Counted from the first letter of the stretch, positions 34,601 to 47,300 are shown. The stretch: DNA of 64,000 nucleotides from Bugulina stolonifera (GCA_935421135.1 OW285194.1:7424376-7488375); one strand, 5' to 3'. Numbers and translations: made by a program. The notes: generated from the letters alone by a model not told the origin.

Positions 34601-36728
34601 ACCACCATTGCATATAACTGTCTTGGGGCAATTCTCATTGGAAGCTCTACACTAGCATTATTTCGAAATAATGTCGGTGCAAGAACCAACAAACTACTGT
34701 CCAAATACGCTGCTGTATGATTTATGGTACTGTAGTAGTTAACTTACCGATGTAAACACGTGTGCCAATTCAGTATCAGGTGTAACCTTCTTCTTGGCTG
34801 CCTCCAGTTGTTCATCAGAGATGTCTTTACCCAGTTCTATTAACTTGTCCAGTGTGAGTAGATATTTCTGTTGAGGAGATCGGTCCTTGTATGAATTATC
34901 ATAGAAGATGTGTTTCAGCTCAGGCAGCCTGCGCATAAAACATTTTTTTTTTAAGATCACAGTTGGGAAATGCCTGTTAGTCAAAACTTAATGTAACCAT
35001 TCATAACTGACCCCTAGTAAAGACTTTACTTGAATGTGAACTTACACTGTTGACTTCAGACTATCACCGTCTTCAAACAAGCTCACCAGAGCTGCAAATG
35101 TGTCTCCATTTCCTGATTCACCCACAACCACAACCTTTGCACCAAGTGCTTCCAGGATATTTACTATACATGTTTCCTTAGGTGTGTATATGAATGGCTT
35201 CTGCATTGAAATAATGGATACAAATTTTTGACTTATATGACTACGTAGCTTCAACATCACAGTTAACATGTTTTCACTAATGAATTACTCCGCTTTGCCT
35301 AACAATTTTTGTTCTTGTCTTAGTTAATTTGATTTTGAATAAATATTCCAGATGGTAAAAAACACTCGCAAACATCATTCATCAACCACAGTACGTGTTA
35401 GCAAAATTAGTCGGTGTGAAACTAACACAAGATTAGTAGCAATATATAGTTGAGCCCATTTTTAAATTGATTAGCCTACAGGCAGTAAGAAAGGTGTACT
35501 ACATGTAGATCTGTGACAATTTGTTGCTATATTTTGTAGTTGGCTTTGGAGTAAGGATGGACAACTTACAAAATAAAGAGAAGACAACTCATTTATATCA
35601 CAATCTCACTGCATTGCTTTTCTATATGATGGATCTCATTACAGAACATGTACTAGTTTCTGGCTACCACAGAAGTGTATGTGCATGAGACGTAAATAAT
35701 TTGAAATGGATTAAATGCAATGCATGCACATGTATATTTATTTGAATTATTGCAAACATAGATCTATCAAAGAAATCTTCACTTAAAATTTTACCGCGAA
35801 GCTGATTCCTATAGAACACGCTGCGACGAACAGCGGTATTGGCTCCAGAGAACTTTCACCAATCACAACAATGGTGTCTTTTCCTGGAACATATCCTATC
35901 GCTAGCAGCCCTTTGGCATAGCAATCCGCCTAAACAAAGATACTATTCCCACAGTCATACGGTTTACTAATTTAGACATTCTTTGGCAACTCATAGTTGC
36001 TTTCTACATGTAGATTTATAATAATGTTTTCAGTAGAATAATGGAAACATAGCAAAGCAAAATATAGAAAACATGGTTGATCATTATGTAAAGAGAAAAA
36101 GCTGCAATGTACATGTGTAGTAGTAGAAATCATAATTATTATTATGTAAACAAAATCATAGCTGGAATTCAACAATAGCAATAGTGGCTTTTCATGATGT
36201 ATCGTTTGGTTGATAAATGCCCTGGTCACAAAGCATTGGAAAATATAATTTACATAATATACATTTACATGTACATGTAAGTTATGTAATACAAGTTATG
36301 CTATAATACAAGTTATGCATTGTATAACACATGTAATACAATGTTATGTACTGTAGATCCTACAATATAAAGTGTTATTTAATGTTGGCTATGTGATATG
36401 TGTAAGTTATGCAATATAAGTAATGTAATATGAGTTATGCAATCTAAGTTATGTAATATGAGTTATGTAATATAAGTTATGTAATATGAGTTATGTAGTA
36501 TAAAGTTAATGAGTTTTGAATGAATTTTTAATGAATTTTCATGAATTTGCTTGCTCTTACCTTCTTGAAGATGTCTGGTGACAGCATGCTTGTCCCTGTT
36601 TCTAGATTCACTATCTCACATACTGAACCTCTATCTCTGGCTTCCTCAAACACCTGGTAGAACGTTAAATCTCTCACGGGATGCTCAGGGTCACATGTGT
36701 TGACATAACTCTTTGTTAGTGGCTCCAT
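28618..36728 (-). CDS. AMP-forming acyl-CoA synthetase-like enzyme, copy 3 (14 exons, one bad donor)
   Basis: Minus-strand exons: 36728-36561, 35929-35795, 35200-35046, 34928-34748, 33759-33673, 32904-32741, 32282-32117, 31382-31269, 31155-31007, 30335-30188, 30053-29998, 29467-29404, 28916-28845, 28737-28618. Each equals its copy 2 partner in length. It keeps GSTGKPK, SVYGMSE, FFRTGD, LKGRSVDAMRFN and PTTPNSRK. The protein is clearly more diverged than copies 1 and 2 are from each other, so this is the older split. Defect: after exon 7 the expected GTAAGT reads ATAAGT (at 32116), and read-through meets TAG three codons later (H-Y-I-S-W-stop). All other borders are canonical. It may be an expressed gene with a rare donor, a recent pseudogene, or carry an allele or sequence error. 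Confidence 0.82.
33047..33290. mobile_element. Small MITE in an intron of synthetase copy 3
   Basis: About 60-bp imperfect inverted ends (GCGGCCAACGCTAACCACAA and its complement at 33220-33250; ACATTCA.. at both tips) surround a short middle. TAA flanks both sides (33044-33046 and 33291-33293), as in Harbinger-type MITEs. Its ends differ from those of the Harbinger at 21128. Confidence 0.6.
33294..33440. repeat. CAGT tetranucleotide microsatellite
   Basis: Nearly pure (CAGT)n with a few interruptions (TTAG, CCTG, ACAG), directly next to the right end of the MITE. Confidence 0.95.
36240..36515. repeat. Irregular GTTATGTAATATGA tandem repeat
   Basis: Repeated blocks of AGTTATGTAATA(T/C)(A/G)A in intron 1 of synthetase copy 3; low complexity, no coding potential. 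Confidence 0.75.
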
Positions 36729-37786
36729 TGTGATGTGCCAAAGTCTGCAAGCATCAATATTGTAAATGTACTAATAAAACAAAAAGTACATGTATATTAA
36801 CCTAACATTGGCTGTCGTCTCACCAAAATTTACATGACTTGTTATGTCATTCCTGACTGCTGTGTGAGTATTGAACCAATTATGGGACATGATGTTGGGA
36901 CATGATGTTGCATTAAAGACTATGATCTGTTAGTGTTGGGCCGATTCCATGACGTAGCATATTACATGTAATTCGTCCAATATTGATTCAACATTGTAAG
37001 TGTTAGGAACTAAGTTCATGCCAAAACAGATTACCCATATTGCCTCTGGCAATATCCTTCACTTGGGCAGCAGACATTTCCGCCATCATACCAGTACATT
37101 CAGATTAGCTAAACTGCGAAACACAGTGTGAGTAGTATTACAGTCAGTGCAGATCTGCATCGACATACAGTGTGGAAGGGTTTAGACAACCTTCTTTATG
37201 CCGGTCTCAACAAACTGCATGTGCACTAACTTTATAACAGGCACAACTAGTACAAGGAAAAAAGATATTAGATGGGATATTTAGAAAACTCGCGTTTGAA
37301 AATATGTGACAAGATAACTCCTGGCTGTTAATTGAAGCACTGAAGTACAAATGACCTTCTGCCAAGTCCACTTATCAACTAGATATAGATCCCATTGGCA
37401 ACAAACCTCTTACCTGTTTAATACACACAATATATTATATATATTATATAAATTATATTATACCTTTCACTCAGTAATTGGCAAACTATTTAGGTTTCAA
37501 AGCATTGTATTTTAGTCAATATATGGGTGGGCAACCAAATTTAGCTATTTTAGCATAGTATGTATTATCATGCTGGTAGAATCTGATATGATATGGTATG
37601 ATACAAATCATGTAGCCCAGCTAGCATCATGTTTTAGCTTTTTATCTGTTATTGTGATTCTATAAAGTAATAGTTTTTGCTGAGATCATTGCTGGAGTGT
37701 ACAATTATATATGATCATTGTTATTGGATTCCATTCACAGTTCCGGGCTGGGTGCTATTATTACTGTCACTATATTTGGTGTTGAT
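36729..37786. other. Upstream region of synthetase copy 3
   Basis: Should contain the promoter and any 5' noncoding exon. CTTGCAG 16 bp before the ATG on the minus strand could be an acceptor of a leader intron. A palindrome-element terminus is at 37131. No other feature recognised. Confidence 0.4.
37131..37160 (+). repeat. Isolated terminus related to the palindromic element
   Basis: AGTAGTAT, then TAC, then AGTCAGTGCAGATCTGCA. Apart from the 3-bp difference this equals the first 27 bases of the element at 5424, including the inner palindrome GCAGATCTGC. Similarity fades after about 37160, and no partner end was found in the window. Confidence 0.6.
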
Positions 37787-38357
37787 GGAGCAGCCGTGGC
37801 TTAGGGGTTAGAATGCTGAGCTTTCATGCTGTAGGTTCCAGGTTCAAGTTCCAGTCACGGTGGTGTCAGGAAGAGCATCCAGCCACAATTGCTGCTGTGT
37901 CTCATATTAAAGTTCTTGGGGGTCATGCAAGCCAGCATGGCGTCAAGGCAACTTCTCTAGGTGTCTTCGCGACCTCTTGGACGGACCCGGGTCGCAAATA
38001 AAAATTACAAGATGGCCGTCCGACCAAGGCCAGAAGGGCTATTGGCCTAGGATTTTGCTTGGCCGGACAAAACCATCCCTAGCTCATCGGCACACCTGAT
38101 TTCTACGTGCAAAAATGAGGATTTTGCTTTTGGCCCAGGCCAGTGTGATCGCGACCCTGTGACGGATGTGTGGCGGAAAATATTTTTGTAAATCGGCCTG
38201 GGTCTGAAGTCGAGGTCGCGAAGACACCTTCTACCCCTGCCAAAAAAGGCCATGTTATCTGGGCCTTTCTCACAGGGAGTTGGCCAGCACTGGCACCTGG
38301 CAGTGAGAGCTGCTAGGGGCTGGTCACTCCGAGGAGTATAAGCCGGTGAGTTTTTTT
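37787..38357 (+). mobile_element. tRNA-derived SINE interrupted by a MITE
   Basis: Starts GGAGCAGCCGTGGCTTAGGG (A-box region), has GGTTCCAGGTTCAAGTTCC (B-box region), a body with AGGAAGAGCATCCAGCC, and ends GAGTATAAGCCGGTGAG followed by T7. The second copy at 62657-62948 is the same without the 271-bp interruption. Confidence 0.8.
37959..38229. mobile_element. 271-bp MITE nested in the SINE
   Basis: 18-bp perfect inverted ends AGGTGTCTTCGCGACCTC. TCT is duplicated on both sides (37956-37958, 38230-38232). The empty site is given by the SINE copy at 62657. Diverged relatives are at 28085-28205 (-) and 59485-59575 (+). Confidence 0.85.
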
Positions 38358-41105
38358 ATCTTTGGTGTTGATCATCAAGACTATTAGAGACTATATAGTT
38401 AGAGATGTGAACCAGTATCCAAGTATTATTAAATATCTTAGCCTGTGATACTTTGAAACCGGGAGTTATGTGCTCATCAATGTACATCAACATCAATGTG
38501 TATCATATACAGGCAGGTAAAATACGTTGCAGGTCTGCAATACAATAAATACAGTACAAATATTATGATAGGTCCCTGCTTGAAGGTACTGCACTTGTAC
38601 AGTATACATGTAAATGTAAATTTATATACAATAATACAATATGTATATGTATAATTATGTAAAATGTATATAACACAATATACAGTGTACATGTAGGTGT
38701 ACATAGGTGTCAGTCAGTACATGTACATGCACATTGTAGGTTTACAAAATCGCCATATATGCAATATTTATTTACATGTTCAAATGATTGCAGGAGTACT
38801 TTACTGTTTTTACTCACAATAAAAATAGGTCAAATATATACAGTATTCACTTACTACGGTGCAAACATTCGGCTCAAACCTTAGTAACTGATCGGTTTTT
38901 TTTGCGAATTCAGTTAAATGTCCATATTATGCACATATTCGATACAGTCTAAATGATTCAGGCTAGCAGCAAATGATACAAAAGTTGTGGAGTTGTTTCC
39001 TCTTGCTCACACTAGATCACACGACACTATTGGTTGCTGGTCCAGGCACAATTTAGAAATAAGAGCATCTAATGTAGTTCTACCTACAAGTGAGCAATCA
39101 ACTTGTGACTTATTCTTAGCTGTAATATATACATTCATCTAATTCTTGATCCCATCTTTATCGCTACCAATAATGGTTTTTTTAAATTGCGCTAAATAAT
39201 TAATTTAAATGTTGACACATTTGGCCAATAAAGGGATACCTTTAAATAGTACTACAAAGCTACTTTCTAACTACTCAATGTGCAGAAGGAGCCATTAGTA
39301 TAATAGGCTTATTGGATGCTATCGAGTAGGCAAAGAAGTCATAGAACTAATTTAAGCAAGAAATCGATAGGTAGAAAGGTAATATTTTCTACCAGTTTAT
39401 ACCCAATATTATATAAATATATGGTCACTTTTTGTGAAGAAACATAACATTTTTTTTGAATAATTATGATGATGCATGTCATTGTTATTCTACATTTTGT
39501 ATTTCACAATACAAAGTTTGTGTAGGACATAAGTGTACGGCATTGTTAAAAATACCGCTTCGGGAAAGTTTATCTATTCATTAGTGATACATTAGATTTA
39601 AGTAGTTTTAAAATGAGGCATGCGCACCTACATGTACTTCAAAACATGTACATATTCATGACTTATTTCTAGCAAGGAATATATTTTTGAAACCTACATT
39701 ATATATAGTGTACATGCACAAATTTACATGTATGTATAAAAAAATGGTCAAACCCCTTAACTACATGTACCTCAAAACCTATGCTTTTACACTGCAATTG
39801 GAATTACCTTGGAATTACATGTGAATTGTGTACCCGCCGCTGCCGCCACCGCTGCTGCCACCGCTTCTGTCACCGCTGCTGCCACCGCTGCTGCCACTGC
39901 TGCCACTGTTGCCGCCGCTACCGCCGCCACTGCTGCTACTGCTGCAGCCACTGCTACTGCTGGCGCTGCAGCTGCCACTGCCACTGCTGCCGCTGCTGCT
40001 GCCGCTACCGCCACCGCTGCCGCCGCCACTGCTGCTGCTGCTTATACAAACTGCAGTAGTGATATATTTGTTTTAACAATGAGTCTATTACAGATACATA
40101 TACATGTATGTTCACCCTTCTATCAACAGACCATTTTGTCATAACATAATAATATCAGTTACTTCACATTTTATTATGACAGAAAAATCTGTCATGCTGT
40201 GAAGATGCTGGTGTATATCATGCTGAAGTAGTGCCACACAGATACCAATTATCGTATTTCACTTAAGACACTACTATTGACAATGTTTAGGTAAACATTT
40301 CATAAGGCCATTAGTGAGCAAAGAGAAGACTTAAGACATATTTTAATTACTTTCGATGCATTTGACACATATTAGCTCTAGGAATAAGTTCATCATGAAT
40401 GTGAGTTTGCTTGTACTGAGTATTTTATACAATCTGTATTGTTTCAATTATATTTTAGATTTATTTGCTTTCAGTGCATTTTGCATTTGTTGCATTTTAC
40501 ATGTAGATACAAAGTTAAGCATACATGTATATACAATGTACATTGTAAGGGTGTTGTTTATATTACTACCTATTTAAATTATTGCATGGAATCTAAAATT
40601 AATAATCTTCATATAAACCAGCTAATAATATTATTTTACATAGTCATAGTACATGTACATTGCTGCTTTATCATCTATTTCCAATGCTAATAAATAGTGC
40701 AGACAATTGTGCACTTTCAGATCTTTAATATATAAAAGAACAGTCATGAACAATTATTACTGCGTAAATTTGGGTAAGTTATCAAAATTACCCAGAACGT
40801 AAGAATATTTTATTTAGTTGGCTGCTGTTGTCACTAGCTAAGGCTGAGCTTATATAGCAATATCAAAAAATAGTTGTGAAACAAGGCCTAGTCAAAATGT
40901 CAGAGCCTAATTACTTTACAATACATATATTTTCTGTTGAGTGCATACAGAAGTTATGATTAATGATATGTTACCACCTCATGCATTGGGCGTAAAGAAA
41001 CCGTCTAACTTGAGCATCTACTGTACAATGTATTAAATTTAAACAGGTGCAGTAATACTGAAGGTTGATATTTGGACGTTCTCTTGGGCTGCACCATTTG
41101 CAAGG
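38358..41105. other. Gene-poor stretch
   Basis: No exon with coding signal recognised on either strand. It holds an imperfect GCN/CCN triplet repeat (39830-40045) and many TACATGTA words. Confidence 0.5.
39830..40045. repeat. Imperfect GCC/GCT triplet repeat
   Basis: Mixed GCC, GCT, ACC and ACT triplets over ~215 bp. It reads as poly-Ala, poly-Pro/Leu or Cys/His/Arg-rich depending on frame. No splice or start context favours any frame. Confidence 0.85.
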
Positions 41106-41829
41106 AATGGTATGCATATACGTATTATTATTTCAGGTGTTTGCAGTGAGTCTTTTTCTGCTAGCTATCACTGCTCTAGTTCATGGAGCAGTCATAGATG
41201 ACGATGTATTTATAAAGCTCTCCAACCCAGAGCTGTCACATGATCCTAAAAGTTTTGCTACAGTAGTCGATCCTAACAGTAAGACAATACTTTGCTATGA
41301 TCTTCTAATGTACTCGTATGATAAATTCTCGCATGGTAACATCTCATTACTGTAGCCTAGAATACTCATTTTCAGCAACATACACTATACTTTAAATAAA
41401 ATCCAACACATTTGCAGTTTTCATTACTATGAATTATTCTAGAAAGATTAATGCTATTCCCCAATTTGTAAAAAGATTGCCTACAATGTTACACAACAAA
41501 TGGATTCATATATAAAGTCTTTTGATCAATCTGACTCTAAAGAAGCCGAAATGCAACTAATGGCACTCCAACAAGACATACACTTTTAAAATTTGTGTAT
41601 CATATTTGATTTATTTCATCAAAATTGGTTTTCTCTGACAGGTGTATCCCTTAGAAGTTGCATTCAAAGCTGCTTGAAAGTCAGCGATTGTGTAACGGTA
41701 ATCCACAACTCAACAGAAAGCACCTGCCTGCTGTATTCCCAACAGACACTGCTATTCTACTTGCATTGGTCATGTGAGCCACCGGCAGAAATCCCCAGCG
41801 ACTTAACAATGGCATACCGACTTTCCTAC
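41106..41829 (+). CDS. Secreted PAN/apple-like protein, 5' part (member 0 of the fibrinogen-domain cluster)
   Basis: Proposed exons 41106-41108 (ATG before GTATGC), 41137-41278 and 41642-41829, in continuous frame. Exon 2 gives a signal peptide (VFAVSLFLLAITALVHG). Exon 3 gives a small Cys-rich domain: SLRSCIQSCLKVSDCVTVI, then STCLLYSQQT. The same exon phases and C-x3-C...C...CLLY pattern occur in the next two genes, so this is a paralog. A GTGAGT donor follows exon 3. No fibrinogen exon follows: a Kolobok-like transposon begins at 42345. One possible linker exon remains beyond it (51075-51134). The gene is probably broken, or it encodes only a short secreted protein. Confidence 0.6.
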
Positions 41830-41872
41830 GTGAGTGCAAGCTTTGGGTCATCGTCATCTTTTGGCTTTCTCC

Positions 41873-41914
41873 ATCCGCTGTGGCGCACCCATTTCTGGGT
41901 GCGCCACAGCGGAT
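41873..41914. repeat. Perfect 19-bp inverted repeat with 4-nt loop
   Basis: ATCCGCTGTGGCGCACCCA, TTTC, then the exact complement. GC-rich stem in AT-rich DNA, 43 bp after a splice donor. Confidence 0.9.
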
Positions 41915-43433
41915 TCTACTCCTCCATTCATTCCTGTCTTCTGCCATTTCCGTGGTCACTCCAACTATTTTTATGTCCTCTTTGATTTGGATGTAGATAC
42001 CTTCTTCCTGGTCTATCCCTGAGTCTTATCACTAGTATTTATAATTCAGACATCTGTTTTTCTAAATAATTCTCCTCCCTCCTCATCACATGACCAAGCC
42101 ACCGTAATCTTGCCTTTCGTACTGTCTCCAAGACCTTTCCAATAGAGTAAAAGCTTAAAGTAATCTAGCAAATTACGGTAAAATGGTGCAATTAAAGACC
42201 CTAATCCATATCAAATGTGAACAATAGAATGCTATATACAAGTACATGTAAGTGGCACAATTCAAATTTGTCAGTCAACCTTATTAGTTATAGTGTGCTC
42301 TTAACAATTTGTAGTAGCACCAATTAGATTTAACAAGCGATTAAACTATGGCAATATTTGGCACTTTCTGCAAGATATCTAGGTAGCAGTACCCTTAATG
42401 TTCCCTTCTGTGTAATTATTTTCAAAAATAAACCTCTGTACAAGTGAAAAATAAAGCTAAGCTTTTTTATCCATTTCAGGTCCATGTAAAACGGATATAA
42501 TTTTAAGACCCGATGGCGGGTAATATTTGTGATGTCATAGATAAATTTCTACTAGCGACCTCTGATTGGGCCCACGCTGATTTGAGCAAAATTTAGCGTG
42601 TCTTCAAGTGGCCAGTACTCAGTAATCATCGGGGCATCTTGCACAAAAATCTAAACATCAGTAAAAAAGCTACACAGCTAACACCTACCTAAAGATGAGT
42701 TGAGATATCCCCATGAATCTTTAGAATTTCTAAATATAAAACTGCATTTTTTTCTTGCGCAAGGCTTCGGGTAGAATTGTGAAACCTATTTTGATTGGCC
42801 GAATATTCTAGCACCGTTTCCATTTATTTCCACGCATAACTATTTCCTTTATTTGACTCACTTGCTTGCATGTTACTCCTCACACCTAGTTAATTCCAAA
42901 GTCTTTCCAGAGTAGATTCAGAGTGATTCCAGAGTAAGTATCAGCCTAGTATGGGTGGATTGTAATCTTGAAAGTGCTGCTGTGATTATCTGATCTTAAT
43001 TGTTATCTTTCACTTATTGATAATTGATAGTAACATAGTCAAAAGATTAAAATAATAATTGAAAATAATAATTTAATAATATAAATAAATATAATATCAA
43101 CCAAGGAAATATATATTTAATATTATTATAATATAAACATAATAATAATAATAAAGATATATCTATAATAATTATAATGGACAAATTCAAAAGATTGAAA
43201 TTTCTTGCATATATAATATTATATAACATAAGATAATGTAATCCACATACTTATACTATTAGATATTTCGAAATTTAAATTATTTTTCTTGTTTTTATTG
43301 TATATTTAATGTAATGTAAAATTGAATAACAATGTACCCAAATGATAAAATATTAGTAAAAATAAAGTCCGGTATGGTTATAATGCCCAAATTCCATTCA
43401 AAGTACAACATTATGATGTTGTGATGCACTGCA

Positions 43434-43532
43434 CTATGAAAAGCCAACATGCTAATAGGGACTTGCTATAAATAAATACAATGAATGTATTTATTTATAG
43501 CAAGTCCCTATTAGCATGTTGGCTTCTCATAG
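43434..43532. repeat. Long hairpin: 47-bp arms, one mismatch, 5-nt loop
   Basis: CTATGAAAAGCCAACATGCT onward is mirrored exactly from 43486 to 43532 except one position; 40 bp next to the loop are perfect. It lies between the left transposon end and the transposase start. Confidence 0.92.
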
Positions 43533-44378
43533 CTTAATTTTAGTGTAGCAAAAACATGTTTTAGTGATTCCAGCTGCATGCTTCCTGGTATTACAAGGAG
43601 GTACAAACAAATAGCTTTCTGTGCAATATCAGAGGAAGCTACATGTAAGTTAATAAACAAGGCAAGGCTTTCAGCCAGATAGCTACCAAGCTCTCATCCA
43701 CTCTCTGCTGTGGATAACCATAAGCAGTTGTACAAAGAACTGCCAAGGAGGACAGTTTGCTAGCAAACCTATGTCCTCTAGTTTGGTCACTAGGTGGTGA
43801 GAACTGGTATATTACTATATTTTTATTAGTTCTATTTACTTGCTATTACTATCAGATCTGTGTTTTTAATATTGTATTTATTGGCTACTATTTATGCTAT
43901 CCATGTTCTTATTAAGTTATTACACCCACAGTGAGTGTAAGCTACAGCTCAGTAAATTATAAACTTTGTAGCCTATAGGTAAGCTTGAAGCAAAATCATC
44001 ACCATGTCTTTGATTACCATTTTTTAAATTCAAATCAATTAATGTTTTCTGTGTATTTCCAAGTTGTCCATGTAGGCCTATTGCAGCACTGTTTGACTAT
44101 CTAATTTTCGTTACTCTTTGAGCTTGTGCTCTATTGTTCCAACCTTTCAACTAAATCTACTAAATCTATATGAATCGCAATTGTGCGATTACATGACTAT
44201 TGACGCAACTAGTGCTCATGAGCATCATTGTTGATTTTTGTTGCAAACATGGTTGCTTTGATTATTATTAGTGGTATTGCTCGGTGTTCAGCACCATTTC
44301 TGTAACAATAGACATAATGGATACATGTAGTTATTTTTCGTAAAAACTATAAAATTGTAATTTTAGTAACTATTCACA

Positions 44379-47300
44379 ATGATCATCTGTGCTGCTGGTA
44401 ACTGTGATGCAACGGACCATTTATTTTCCTGGCCTAAGCAAGCTGGGCGAAATAGAGCATGGACTCGATTTGTGAGGCAGAGGCGGCTTGCCAAAGATGG
44501 AAGTGAGTGGACACCAAACAGTGGCTCCCGGCTCTGTTTTAGACATTTTTCAGAAGATAGTTCTGAGAACTTGGCAATGTACAAGACTATGGGGAGTGAA
44601 GCCATAAGGTACAGTGTATGCTTAGGAATTGTTGTTGTTAATAGATAACTATGACTGTCTATAACTGGTATGTTGTGGCAGTTAGAGATGGTGGCGAAAT
44701 TACTCTTAGTTTATTCATAAGTTTGCAGATTCTGTATTGGGCATAGTAGTATTGTATAAGCTCATTGTTGTCGGTTCATATGACAGGCTAAAATTGACAA
44801 CAACTGCTGTGCCATCTATTCAACTAGAGCCTGGCCAATTAGAAACGATGCTTTCACCAAGGAAGGCTGCTTCTGAACAACCACTTGATGTACGCGAACG
44901 ACGTGGTATTATTAGAGAACTATTGTCCGAACCGGAAGTGGTCTACTTGTTCCATTTCTTGCAGTTGCAGCCAGCACAGATTCCAAATCATGTTCATTGA
45001 AGCCAATGCTAGGCAATATAATTATACCTAGATAAGGTCAACTAGTACAATAAAGTGATAACCAGTTTAGGTAATAATAGAACTGTTGGTAGGGTAGTCT
45101 AAGAAACAAAGTAGAGACAAATGTACAAAAGTAGTGAAATATATGCACACATATAATTATAGTAATAGATAGTGTACAATAATTTGCTTGTAATGCTGTT
45201 CTACAAGCAAATTATTGCACACTATCTATTACTATAATTATATGTGTGCATATACTTTACTACTTTTGTACATTTGTCTCTACTTTGTCTCTTAGACTAC
45301 CCTACCAACAGTTCTATTATTACCTAAACTAGTTATCACTTTATTGTACTAGTTGACCTTATCTAGGTATAATTATACTGCCTAGCATTAGCTACTATTC
45401 TTTGTTACACTGTCTAACATGAGATTCTCTTGTTTCTGTTGTTAGAATACTGTCTAGGTATCTTATCATTAGTATACAGTACAAGCAGACATAAATTATG
45501 GTTATCTTTGTGCTACATAACATTTTTGGTGTAAAAGTATAGCCCAGGCAATGAATAATTACCTTAATATAATGTAAGTGTATACATGTATGTATGTGCA
45601 ATTTTAGACCTCCAAAAGTGCCTCGTACCACCACAGTTCCTCGGATCAAGCCACCTGAGGCAATAGGAATGCCAATCTCGATCTCCTCCTCACAAACTAA
45701 AGCAGTACAAACACTGCGGAATGTCAAAGTATGCAAGGTCCGATCTAAGGCAACACAGTATAACCTGTAAGTGTATTTCTATAATTTTAATTTCTCTATG
45801 TGGTGCATATGTGTGTCTCATGGAACTGAAACGGATACCAAGCCTTGCGTTACTTTGCAATAGCGCCATAGTCATTTAGCTTAAACCATTTTATATTCAA
45901 TTGTAGCAAAGACATTGAACCTGTAACTCAACAGCAGGAGAGGCTAATCTCACAAACTCTTGAAGCTGTTCAGGAGGATGTGTCTAATGAGGTGATCCAA
46001 GACGCAGTAACAAGTGCCTGCTCAGAGGCAACTACGCAGACCACTATCGAAGATACAGAGAGTGAGGTTTCTGAGTCAGAAGACGAGCTACCTGCTGTCA
46101 ATGACAAGGTAGTTTGCATGAACCAGTATTGGGGTTTCCCAATTGCTCTTTTCGACTATTGGGTTGTTAGCATACATGCATCTTCTGTTATTCACTGTGT
46201 TTTGATACTGTTATTTAGTTTGCTCAGGACCCAGAGTGGTTGCCTGACAGAGACGACCAGGATGTCGCATTCGAAGAGATGGAGGAGAACCAGACACTAT
46301 ACAAGCAGAGGTAAGGCAAGCTATATAAATATGGTGAGGGGTCAATGAAGTTCAACATGTCGGCTTAGCTGAACAGGCCACAAAATATATAATTCATACT
46401 ATGCAATGAATATAGACAATCTACTGCAACATTCGCATTAACCTGTTCTATGCACTGTTACATGCAATTAAATAGAGGAATCTTGTTTGTATACATTGCA
46501 GTCATGGCCAATGGTTTGACGAGACCAAGTATATTGTGACTCACAGCAAACTTATGGAACTCCTCTCTACTTGTGAGCACTGTAGCTCCCACAGCGATGT
46601 CGAAGTTCAGTCTCGCCAGGGGGCTTATGTCAAGTTCTGCTGCCGATGTAGTAACAAGGGGTGCAGACACGCCCGTTTCTGGGAAACCAGTGAAAAACAT
46701 GAGGAGAAGCCATTAATCAACATCCTTCTCTCTGCTGTGATACTATTCAGTGGCTCGCTTCCATCCAAGTTTTTGCGAGCAATGAGTATGCTCTGTGTTG
46801 TGTGCCCATCTCCAAGCACTTTCTTTCAACACCAAAGAACATATCTGCACGGGGTAAGCTAATTGGCATTATCGATTTTTGAAGTGTGGCAATGCATTTG
46901 TATTACCTAACAAATTTTTTCCATAATGTGAATTATGGTTACTACTGTTGTATATTGTGCTAACAGCTGACTGTAATTTGAAGGTTATTAGATCAGTCTT
47001 TGCAAGAAAGATGACCGATGCACAGCAATTTCTAGCGGACCGGCCACTCAATCTGCATGGAGATGGTCGGTTTGACAGTCCAGGGCACACAGCCTTACAT
47101 GGGTGCTATACTGTCATGGCTGCAGAAACCTCCTTAATTGTCTCCTGCCAGGTGATAAAGGTAAATAATTATAGTGAAACTTTACTGCATTTCAAGTAAG
47201 GAGTGTATGTACACAGTTTAGCAGTTGTACATGTGGTAGCCTGTATGTTACCTCCTGTGAATTATTTCATTTTTAGTGTACAGAGACTGGCTCATCACAG

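Noticed and set aside
37040..37094. Coding 5' exon for synthetase copy 3 (MAEMSAAQVKDIARGN)
   Set aside because: Its proposed donor leaves one base while the next exon needs two, and copy 2 has nothing similar. It may be noncoding leader at best.
37787..37870. Functional tRNA genes at 37787, 62657 and 63860
   Set aside because: Only A- and B-box-like words are kept; cloverleaf stems do not form convincingly and SINE bodies follow.
39781..40144. Poly-Ala/Cys-rich/Leu-Pro proteins
   Set aside because: All come from one imperfect triplet repeat; each frame is open for that reason.
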